From NCBI GenBank assembly GCA_035515475.1, contig DATJBF010000038.1, positions 1-12,064 of the forward strand: a DNA stretch of 12,064 nucleotides. The letters are read 5' to 3'. Both the position numbers and the translations under genes were made by a program. This stretch comes from DATJBF01 sp035515475 (GTDB lineage: Bacteria > Verrucomicrobiota > Verrucomicrobiia > Palsa-1439). A model generated the notes under the pieces. It had not been told where the DNA came from. It did not search any database and was given only the letters and a program-made list of their open reading frames with translations. This document shows positions 7,060-12,064 of the stretch, in pieces (positions within the stretch are counted from its first letter, which is position 1; each line of letters opens with the position of its first letter).

Positions 7060-7153
7060 GCTGGAAATGCGGAATTGGCGCGTTGGAGTACCGGGGGACT
7101 GGGACGGACGCAGCGTCTCGTTTGTTGCATCACCCCCTCACTCCGCCACTCCA
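7060..7153. other. 94-bp gap upstream of dprA with short repeated CACTCC units
   Basis: On the plus strand CACTCC occurs twice, 8 bp apart (7139-7144 and 7147-7152), directly next to the stop of the upstream gene. The rest is low in recognisable signals, and I see no convincing promoter or terminator. The gap interrupts an otherwise tight gene series and may be a further degenerate dispersed repeat. Confidence 0.35.
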
Positions 7154-7759
7154 TTACGCCGCTTTCTTTCTACCCTTCGGACGAAGTTTCAATTCCAGCT
7201 GCGACTCCTTCAGCAGGTCGTAGTTCTTCAACAGCCGCAAGATCTGGAGGAGATCGGACTTCTGATAATTGCGGTTCGTCGCCACCTTGGCGGTCAGTTC
7301 CCGCAGGATCGCCCGGAACGAAATGACGCCATCCACGCCCTTCGCCCGGAGCAATTCGACGCTGCGGGCACGGAGCTTCGCGTCGCGCGGCAATCCGGGA
7401 ACCACGAGAATCTTCGTGAGACTCTCGCCGCCGACCAATTGTTGCGCGTCCTCCAGCGCCCGCTTCTCCACAAACGCAAAAATCTTCGGCTGATGCGCCA
7501 GCACCCCCGGCGCAAACACTTCCGTGTGCCAGCCCTTCACTGCCACGACCGCGCGCGCCACGTGCCTCAACTCCGTCGACGTGATCTCGAACTCGAACGG
7601 GCTTTCGCCCGGCGTCGCCCGTGGATTGAGCACTACCAGGTCGATCTCCTCGTCACCGGTCTTCCGCCGCGCCTGCACGATGTATTTGCGGCGCTGGCAC
7701 ACCAGAAACCCGTGCGACTCGAAATACTCGCGGACGATGCTCTCGTCAACAGCAGACAT
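7154..7759 (-). CDS. Conserved hypothetical protein, 201 aa (possible nuclease-like fold)
   Basis: I do not recognise a named family. The N-terminal half reads as alternating helices and strands: a helix with REYFESHGFLV (10-20), then RRKTGDEEIDLVVLNP (31-46), FEFEITST (55-62) and AVVAVKGWHTEVF (70-82). A helix glutamate, an Asp at the start of a hydrophobic strand (EEIDLVV) and a following acidic strand with a nearby Lys recall the PD-(D/E)xK nuclease-like core, but the spacing is not textbook and this is only a suggestion. Strands LTKILVVPG (114-122) and VDGVISFRAILREL (142-155) follow, and the tail is strongly basic (KLRPKGRKKAA). No signal peptide or membrane segment is seen. The start ATG overlaps the aroB end by 14 bp and has a fair GGAGA about 5-8 nt upstream, which indicates translational coupling to aroB. 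Confidence 0.8.
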   Translation of the reverse strand: MSAVDESIVREYFESHGFLVCQRRKYIVQARRKTGDEEIDLVVLNPRATPGESPFEFEITSTELRHVARAVVAVKGWHTEVFAPGVLAHQPKIFAFVEKRALEDAQQLVGGESLTKILVVPGLPRDAKLRARSVELLRAKGVDGVISFRAILRELTAKVATNRNYQKSDLLQILRLLKNYDLLKESQLELKLRPKGRKKAA

Positions 7760-8855
7760 TCAAGGTCTCCTCGATGTCCGCATCGGTCACGGCATTGGTG
7801 ACCACCGTCTCCCCCAACCGCTTCAACAACACGAACCGGAGCTTGCCGTTGCGCGCCTTCTTGTCCAGCCGCATCGCCGACATGAGTTCTTCAAGCTTGA
7901 AACTCTCCTGGAGCCGCGTCGGCAGTCCGCTGGCAGCCAGCAACGTTCTCAGCCGCTCCGCCTCCGCCTTGTCGAATCCCACGCGCTTGACCGACAGATG
8001 GGCGGCGCAGCACATCCCCATCGAAATCGCTTCGCCGTGCAACAACCCGATGTAATCCGTCAGCGCCTCCATGGCGTGGCCGATCGTGTGGCCAAAATTC
8101 AAAATCGTGCGCAGCCCGGACTCGCGTTCGTCCTTACTGACGATCTCCGCCTTGATTTCGCAGCACCGCCGCACGGCGTGGATCACGGCATCGCGCTCCC
8201 GCCGCAATACCCGGCCATGCTCGCGCTCCAACCACGCAAAGAATTCGGCGTCGTAAATCGCTCCGTGCTTGATGACCTCCGCAAATCCCGCGGACAGCTC
8301 GCGGTCTGGCAGCGTCTTCAGCGTCTCCGTGTCCGCCAACACCAAGCGCGGCTGATAGAACGCGCCGACGAGGTTCTTGCCTTGCGGCAGGTTGACGCCC
8401 ACCTTGCCGCCGACCGAACTGTCCATTTGCGCCAGCAACGTCGTCGGCACCTGCACGAACGGCAGCCCACGCAAGTACGTCGCCGCCACGAACCCCGCCA
8501 GGTCCCCGACCACGCCACCGCCCAACGCGATGACGAACGACTGCCGATCCAACCCCAGCAACGGCAGCTTCCCGAAAAGTCGATTCGCCTGTCGCAACGA
8601 CTTGGAAGCCTCGCCCGCAGGCACGTCGAGAACCTTCGTGGTGAACCCCCCGGCTTTCAGCGCCTCATGCACCGGCTCGGCGTAATGCTGGGCAACATTC
8701 GTGTCCGTAATGATCACCCCGCGCTTGCCGAGATTGAGTGGCCGCAGGAATTCGGCGATCTGCGACAGCAGACCTTCCCCGATCACGATGTCGTAGCTGC
8801 GGTCGCCCAGTTCGACCCGCACGCGCTGCGGCGTGCCTGTAGCCTTGGAATCCAT
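7746..8855 (-). CDS. aroB: 3-dehydroquinate synthase
   Basis: Second enzyme of the shikimate pathway: it converts DAHP to 3-dehydroquinate using NAD and a divalent metal in the cytosol. The 369-aa length is typical (E. coli 362 aa). NAD- and substrate-binding motifs include FVIALGGGVVGDLAGFVAAT (107-126), RGLPFVQVPTTLLAQMDSSV (129-148) and GGKVGVNLPQGKNLVGAF (149-166). Likely metal ligands are Glu193 (SAGFAEVIKHG), His256 (NFGHTIGHAME) and His273 (LLHGEAISMGM). The ATG at 8855 is the first start in the frame and lies only 11 nt from a good -10 element, so the message should have a very short leader. The 3' end overlaps the next gene by 14 bp. Confidence 0.96.
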   Translation of the reverse strand: MDSKATGTPQRVRVELGDRSYDIVIGEGLLSQIAEFLRPLNLGKRGVIITDTNVAQHYAEPVHEALKAGGFTTKVLDVPAGEASKSLRQANRLFGKLPLLGLDRQSFVIALGGGVVGDLAGFVAATYLRGLPFVQVPTTLLAQMDSSVGGKVGVNLPQGKNLVGAFYQPRLVLADTETLKTLPDRELSAGFAEVIKHGAIYDAEFFAWLEREHGRVLRRERDAVIHAVRRCCEIKAEIVSKDERESGLRTILNFGHTIGHAMEALTDYIGLLHGEAISMGMCCAAHLSVKRVGFDKAEAERLRTLLAASGLPTRLQESFKLEELMSAMRLDKKARNGKLRFVLLKRLGETVVTNAVTDADIEETLNVCC

Positions 8856-8866
8856 GAAAGCGCTGG

Positions 8867-8896
8867 ATTACAACCCCTCGCCCCGAGTCTTGTCAA
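8867..8896 (-). promoter_or_regulatory. Strong sigma-70-type promoter of aroB
   Basis: On the minus strand a perfect -35 TTGACA (plus coordinates 8891-8896) is followed by an 18-nt spacer and TGTAAT (8867-8872), five of six to TATAAT. Initiation about 7 nt further would fall near 8860, leaving roughly 4-5 nt before the aroB ATG. This is the best promoter-like sequence seen in the window and suggests that aroB onwards can be transcribed apart from serS-tilS. Confidence 0.55.
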
Positions 8897-8901
8897 CCCC
8901 T

Positions 8902-8916
8902 AACGCTTCCGGCGTT
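8902..8916. other. Small hairpin just upstream of the aroB promoter
   Basis: AACGC (8902-8906), loop TTCCG, GCGTT (8912-8916) form a perfect 5-bp stem. On the minus strand it sits directly before the aroB -35 box. No T-run follows on either strand, so it is not a classical intrinsic terminator. Confidence 0.3.
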
Positions 8917-8944
8917 GCGTCTTTACTCTGCCACCGGATTGTCG

Positions 8945-9010
8945 CCGCGAGCCCGCTCGCGGTAGCCCGTTCTCAGCCATAATCCGGAAGGCCGCGAGCA
9001 GGCTCGCGGC
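8945..9010. repeat. Pair of CCGCGAGC/GCTCGCGG palindromic units between tilS and aroB
   Basis: CCGCGAGC-CC-GCTCGCGG (8945-8962) and GCCGCGAGC-AG-GCTCGCGGC (8991-9010) are perfect hairpins with 8-bp and 9-bp stems and 2-nt centres, 28 bp apart. The first is followed by TAGCC and the second by TAC, as if two copies of one REP-like unit. They lie about 50 bp after the tilS stop (minus-strand sense) and before the aroB promoter. They could stabilise or attenuate the upstream message; there is no T-run. Confidence 0.65.
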
Positions 9011-9062
9011 TACAGAGACTGCCATCCGTTGGTGACAGCGTTCAGATGCGCCCGCTTCCGGG

Positions 9063-10442
9063 TCAACCTTGGACCGTCGCTGCATGAACCCGTAAGATGC
9101 GACGCGTCCGCTCGCCCACCTTGAACGGCTCGGCGATCCGGTGACCCACCACCCACGCAATACGTCCGTCCGCCGCGCACAACAGCGGGACTCGACCCCG
9201 AATCCGTCGGGGCACCTTCTCGTCGACGAAGAAATCCTGCAACTTTTTTTCACCATCCATGCCCAGCGGCTGAAAGCGGTCGCCCTCCTGCCAGGTCCGG
9301 ACGAACGGCGCTGCGCCCAGCCCGTCGGCGTCGAACGATTCCTCGCATTTGCTGTCATTCCGAGCGGAGCGAGGATTCTCTCCACGTAACGACAGAGGCC
9401 CCTCGACAAGCTCGGGGTGACAAATAAAGCAAACACGCAGCTCTCGAATTAGTGTCTCCCCTTCCACTTTCACCGGCCATTTCCCCGTCACCGGCTCCGG
9501 TTCTTCCCGCGGCGCCTTCTTCAACGTGTCGTACTCGCGGCAGACGCGGAGGCCTCCGGGTAGATCGAGTTGCGCGCTGGGCGGCTCGCCCAGCGCCAAC
9601 TGGCGCACGGCTTCGATCTGCTCGAACGAGTAGCGTGGACCATGTTCATCCTCCGCGCCCAGCCAGAACCGCAACAGCCGCCGTTGCACGGCCGTCGGGC
9701 AGTTGGCCAATGCTTTCACGTTCACGGTGTCGTTCTGGCAAACTGCCATGTAGAACCGCTGCGCGACGTGGTGCAACAGATAGAAATCCTCGTCGCGCAG
9801 GATTTCGGCGGTGTTCAGCAGCACGTCGCGAATCGCCGGGTTGTACTCGCGCTCCAACAACGGCAATAGCTCATGCCGGATCCGGTTGCGCGTGAACCGC
9901 GTGTCGGCATTGCTCGCGTCCTCGCGATACGGCAGCCCGCGTTCGCGCAGGTACGCCAGCACCTCGGTCCGGCGAACCCGCAGCAGCGGCCGAATCACGC
10001 GGAGCGGTCCCATCTGCCGCTCCGGCCAGATACCCACCAGCCCCGGCACCCCGGCACCCCGCAGGAGCCGAAACAGGAACGTCTCGACCTGATCGTCCGC
10101 CGTGTGGGCCAGCGCCAGCTTCTTGATCCCCGTCCGAAGCGCCACGTCCGTGAAAAAATCAAACCGCGCCCGCCGAGCGGCGTCTTCGTCGCGGTCGACG
10201 GCGCGCGCTTCAACCGTGCATGGCAAATCGTACCGGCCGGCCAGGTCGCGCACGAACTCGGCATCGGCATCGCTGTCGGCCCCGCGGAGCTTGTGATTGA
10301 GATGGCACACATGCGGACGCCACCCCGATTGAACGAGTACGTCCAGCAACGTGACAGAATCCGGCCCACCCGAAACGCCGGCGAGAAGAGGCTCGCCGGG
10401 CGCGAGCAGGTTGGCCAAAACCGGTTGAATTTTTGCGAGCAT
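9063..10442 (-). CDS. tilS: tRNA(Ile)-lysidine synthase (carries an in-frame repeat insertion)
   Basis: TilS uses ATP and lysine to change C34 of tRNA-Ile2 (CAU) to lysidine, which lets it read AUA and be charged with isoleucine. The 459-aa protein has the N-terminal PP-loop SGGPDSVTLLDVL (24-36), HVCHLNHKLRGADSDADAEF, LALAHTADDQVETFLFRLLRG and the RNRIRHELLPLLEREYNP motif, then the C-terminal TilS domain with GDRFQPLGMDGEKKLQDFFV. I chose ATG at 10442: the frame runs on to 10514, but that extra N-terminus (PFARPKSFRGKFRVTT) is only the translation of a dispersed repeat. Residues about 340-364 (CHPELVEGPL and following) are encoded by another repeat, placed just before FDADGLGAAPFVRTW, and are foreign to the family. 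The frame is intact, so a functional enzyme is likely; it is normally essential. Confidence 0.94.
   Translation of the reverse strand: MLAKIQPVLANLLAPGEPLLAGVSGGPDSVTLLDVLVQSGWRPHVCHLNHKLRGADSDADAEFVRDLAGRYDLPCTVEARAVDRDEDAARRARFDFFTDVALRTGIKKLALAHTADDQVETFLFRLLRGAGVPGLVGIWPERQMGPLRVIRPLLRVRRTEVLAYLRERGLPYREDASNADTRFTRNRIRHELLPLLEREYNPAIRDVLLNTAEILRDEDFYLLHHVAQRFYMAVCQNDTVNVKALANCPTAVQRRLLRFWLGAEDEHGPRYSFEQIEAVRQLALGEPPSAQLDLPGGLRVCREYDTLKKAPREEPEPVTGKWPVKVEGETLIRELRVCFICHPELVEGPLSLRGENPRSARNDSKCEESFDADGLGAAPFVRTWQEGDRFQPLGMDGEKKLQDFFVDEKVPRRIRGRVPLLCAADGRIAWVVGHRIAEPFKVGERTRRILRVHAATVQG
9354..9421. repeat. Dispersed repeat inserted in frame within tilS
   Basis: GTCATTCCGAGCGGAGCGAG opens and CTCGGGGTGAC closes a 68-bp element whose ends form an imperfect inverted repeat. 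It is a short relative of the copies at 1187-1273 and 10456-10544 (GTCA...TGAC ends, GGATTCTC core). Read on the minus strand it yields CHPELVEGPLSL...SARNDS, a peptide I recognise as a common by-product of this repeat type. The core length is not a multiple of three, so the flanks must add the compensating bases. Confidence 0.8.
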
Positions 10443-10455
10443 GGCATCCACTGTT

Positions 10456-10544
10456 GTCACCCTGAACTTGCCCCGAAAGCTTTTGGGGCGGGCGAAGGGT
10501 CTCACAAACTGCAAAGAGAGATTCTTCGCTTCGCTCAGAATGAC
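10456..10544. repeat. Dispersed palindromic repeat between serS and tilS (copy 2)
   Basis: The 89-bp element GTCACCCTGAAC...CAGAATGAC is closely similar to 1187-1273. Its inner palindrome GCCCCGAAAGCTTTTGGGGC (10470-10489) differs from copy 1 by one base, which leaves a G-U pair in RNA. It fills nearly the whole 105-bp gap between serS and tilS: it ends 3 nt from the serS stop and begins 13 nt before the tilS start. It may form an intercistronic hairpin that uncouples the two genes. Confidence 0.8.
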
Positions 10545-10547
10545 AAA

Positions 10548-11828
10548 TTAGACCGAACGTATCTCTGCGAGACCGCTCATATAAGGTAAGAGCGGCTCGG
10601 GAATTTTCACACTGCCGTCAGCCTGTTGATACGTCTCCAACAACGCCACGTAAAGCCGCGCCAGGGCCGTGCCGCTCCCGTTCAAAATGTGGACGAACCG
10701 GTTTTTGCCGTCCGCGCCCTTGAACCGGACGTTCGCCCGGCGCGCCTGGAAATCCTCGCAGTTGGAGCAACTCGACACTTCGAGGTAGGCGTTCTGGCCC
10801 GGCGCCCACACTTCGATGTCGTAGGTCTTCGCGCTGGCAAATCCCATGTCGCCCGTGCACAGCAGCACCACGCGGTAATGTAAACCCAGCAATTGCAACA
10901 CGCGCTCGGCGTTGGCCACCAGCTTCTCAAGTTCATCGTAGCTCGTCTCGGGCTTCGTGAACTTGATCAGTTCGACCTTGTCGAATTGGTGGACACGGAT
11001 CATCCCGCGCGTTTCCTTGCCCGCCGCGCCTGCTTCCCGACGGAAACACGGCGTGTACGCGCAGTAGCAAATCGGCAGTTGATCCTCCCGCAGGATTTCT
11101 TCCCGATGAATGTTGGCCACGGGCACCTCGGCGGTCGGCGTCAGATACATCTCTTCATCCCGCAGCCGGTACATATCTTCCTCAAACTTCGGCAACTGTC
11201 CGGTGCCAATCATTGCGTCGCGGCTGATAAGAAATGGAGGGAACACCTCCGTGTACCCGTGTTCCCGGGTATGCAAATCGAGCAGGAAGTTGATTAACGC
11301 CCGCTCCAACCGCGCCCCCGCTCCCTTGTAGAGGATAAAACCGCTGCCGGAAATCTTCGTCGCTCGCGGAAAATCCAAAATGCCGAGTTTCTCTCCGATC
11401 TCCCAATGCGGCTTCGGCGGGAAGGCAAACCTGGGCGGCTCGCCCCAACGCCGCACCTCAGAATTGTCGGCTGAATCCTTGCCCACCGGCACGCTCTCGT
11501 GCGGCAGGTTGGGGATGACGAGGAGCAGGTCGCGAAGCTCTTGGTCAACTCCGACCATCTGCCTTTCCACTCGCGCGATTTCCTCGCCTGCTTGCTTCAT
11601 CTTGGCCATCAGATCAGTCACATCTTCGCCGAATCGCTTCTTGTTCGCGATATCCTTGCTGCCCGCCTTCAATGCATATCGAAGAACACTTCCCTCGGTC
11701 TCCAAATCGCGCCTTTCCTTGTCCAATGCGGCGATTTCGGAAATGCGTGCTTCATCGCCCCGTCCCCGCGTGGCGAGACGTTGGCGCACAAAATCCGGTT
11801 TGTCGCGAATGAGCTTGATGTCGAGCAT
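10548..11828 (-). CDS. serS: Seryl-tRNA synthetase
   Basis: Class II aminoacyl-tRNA synthetase that charges tRNA-Ser with serine. At 426 aa it matches the bacterial norm. The N-terminal coiled-coil arm that grips the long variable arm of tRNA-Ser covers about 28-100 (charged heptads from ISEIAALDKERRDLETEG to RVERQMVGVDQEL). The catalytic domain has TAE (232-234, serine binding), motif 2 FRREAGAAGKETRGMIRVHQ (262-281) with the ATP-binding Arg residues, and motif 3 LNGSGTALARLYVALLETYQ (382-401), preceded by EVSSCSNCEDFQARR. The SKDI of the arm (57-60) is conserved, but the preceding segment LRYALKAG is less usual. ATG at 11828 fits the MLDIKLIRDKPDFV family start; no Shine-Dalgarno sequence is visible. 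Confidence 0.97.
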   Translation of the reverse strand: MLDIKLIRDKPDFVRQRLATRGRGDEARISEIAALDKERRDLETEGSVLRYALKAGSKDIANKKRFGEDVTDLMAKMKQAGEEIARVERQMVGVDQELRDLLLVIPNLPHESVPVGKDSADNSEVRRWGEPPRFAFPPKPHWEIGEKLGILDFPRATKISGSGFILYKGAGARLERALINFLLDLHTREHGYTEVFPPFLISRDAMIGTGQLPKFEEDMYRLRDEEMYLTPTAEVPVANIHREEILREDQLPICYCAYTPCFRREAGAAGKETRGMIRVHQFDKVELIKFTKPETSYDELEKLVANAERVLQLLGLHYRVVLLCTGDMGFASAKTYDIEVWAPGQNAYLEVSSCSNCEDFQARRANVRFKGADGKNRFVHILNGSGTALARLYVALLETYQQADGSVKIPEPLLPYMSGLAEIRSV

Positions 11829-11866
11829 GGGAACCGATGATACGAGGTGGCCTCGGGTAACGCAAG

Positions 11867-11896
11867 TTTGAGTAAAACCCGCTCGGAAAACTCAAA
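11867..11896. other. Stem-loop in the serS leader
   Basis: TTTGAGT (11867-11873) and ACTCAAA (11890-11896) form a perfect 7-bp stem around a 16-nt loop that contains CCG-CT-CGG. It lies about 40-70 nt before the serS ATG. A regulatory role is possible but there is no specific evidence. Confidence 0.3.
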
Positions 11897-11900
11897 GGTT

Positions 11901-11926
11901 GTCACCCTGAGCGAAGCGAAGGGTCT
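11901..11926. repeat. Half copy of the GTCACCCTGA repeat
   Basis: The sequence opens with GTCACCCTGAGCGAAGCGAA and continues GGGTCT, which is the left part of the family seen at 1187-1273 and 10456-10544. The inner palindrome and the right part (GATTCTTCGC...GAATGAC) are missing. It is therefore a truncated or solo-end copy. Confidence 0.7.
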
Positions 11927-11952
11927 TAGCCGGAATTATGCAGTAGGCAAAA

Positions 11953-12034
11953 GGCCACCGGATGAGTTTGGATGGGTTTGATTATGCGAAACTCATCCTC
12001 AGCCCTTGGCGGGGTCGCTCACCAAACGGTGGCC
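11953..12034. repeat. Nested inverted repeats, possible structured RNA or MITE-like element
   Basis: Outer arms GGCCACCG (11953-11960) and CGGTGGCC (12027-12034) are perfectly complementary. Inside, GATGAGTTT (11961-11969) pairs with AAACTCATC (11989-11997) over 9 bp, and TTGG (12006-12009) can pair with CCAA (12022-12025), giving a three-way-junction shape. A near copy of the first arm, GATGGGTTT at 11971-11979, could compete for the same partner. On the minus strand the outer stem is followed by TTTT. I do not recognise a known RNA family. Confidence 0.45.
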
Positions 12035-12064
12035 GCTCCGATTCAACTGCACACAGGCACAAAG

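Larger units (their letters stand above)
11829..12064. other. Right-end non-coding region upstream of serS
   Basis: No coding frame is convincing. From serS outwards the region holds a small CGAGG/CCTCG hairpin (11843-11855), a TTTGAGT/ACTCAAA stem-loop (11867-11896), a half copy of the GTCACCCTGA repeat (11901-11926), a weak -10-like CATAAT on the minus strand (11935-11940) without a good -35, and the nested inverted repeats at 11953-12034. Confidence 0.5.

Noticed and set aside
7524..8903. A 459-aa plus-strand open frame opposite aroB
   Set aside because: Antisense shadow of aroB and its downstream gene, rich in Arg, His and Gln, with no domain signs.
8900..9436. A 178-aa minus-strand open frame overlapping tilS
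   Set aside because: It runs through the tilS 3' end and the repeat in another frame; its composition is Arg/Ser-rich shadow sequence.
10443..10514. A longer N-terminus for tilS
   Set aside because: The extra residues are the translation of the dispersed repeat at 10456-10544; the family start fits ATG at 10442.
11953..12034. Known RNA (tmRNA, RNase P, SRP, T-box) or integron attC site
   Set aside because: None of the conserved sequence blocks of these families could be found; only generic stem complementarity is present.

Overview
The window is a gene-dense, roughly 60% GC stretch of a Gram-negative (diderm) bacterial chromosome. A diderm is suggested by an arabinose-5-phosphate isomerase of the KdsD/KpsF type, the first step towards the Kdo of lipopolysaccharide. 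Several imperfect palindromic dispersed repeats and an elongation factor P with an unusual loop make me think of the PVC group (Verrucomicrobiota or a relative). That placement is inference from memory and is of low to moderate confidence.

Layout. Positions 1-204 are non-coding as far as can be seen and hold a pair of GGGGACATT repeats and a plausible promoter. Three plus-strand genes follow: kdsD (205-1176), a dispersed repeat, efp (1310-1867), and an unrecognised protein of lower GC (1878-2477). They converge, with only 69 bp between, on seven minus-strand genes, read from right to left: serS (11828-10548), tilS (10442-9063), aroB (8855-7746), an unrecognised 201-aa protein (7759-7154), dprA (7059-5929), topA (5917-3488) and xerC (about 3527-2547). 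No gap exceeds 300 bp.

How the genes relate. serS and tilS serve tRNA charging and tRNA-Ile2 decoding; aroB serves aromatic amino-acid synthesis and starts from its own apparent promoter. dprA-topA-xerC is a DNA-handling cluster (ssDNA/RecA loading, relaxation of negative supercoils, chromosome-dimer resolution) whose order is also known from Bacillus-type genomes, where the recombinase is CodV/XerC. The genes from aroB to xerC are overlapping or close together and probably form one transcription unit.

The most interesting signal is the repeats. At least two unrelated families of palindromic dispersed repeat lie in the gaps, and one copy of each type also sits in frame inside a housekeeping gene: one inside xerC (about 3027-3113) and one inside tilS (about 9354-9421). 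Both reading frames stay open and the catalytic residues I checked are intact, so these look like protein-tolerated insertions comparable in principle to Rickettsia palindromic elements. Other points are an EF-P with Asn at the usual Lys/Arg modification position, a nested inverted-repeat structure at 11953-12034, a near-leaderless aroB promoter, and an xerC without an ATG start. I saw no complete mobile element, CRISPR array, defence cassette, tRNA or rRNA.
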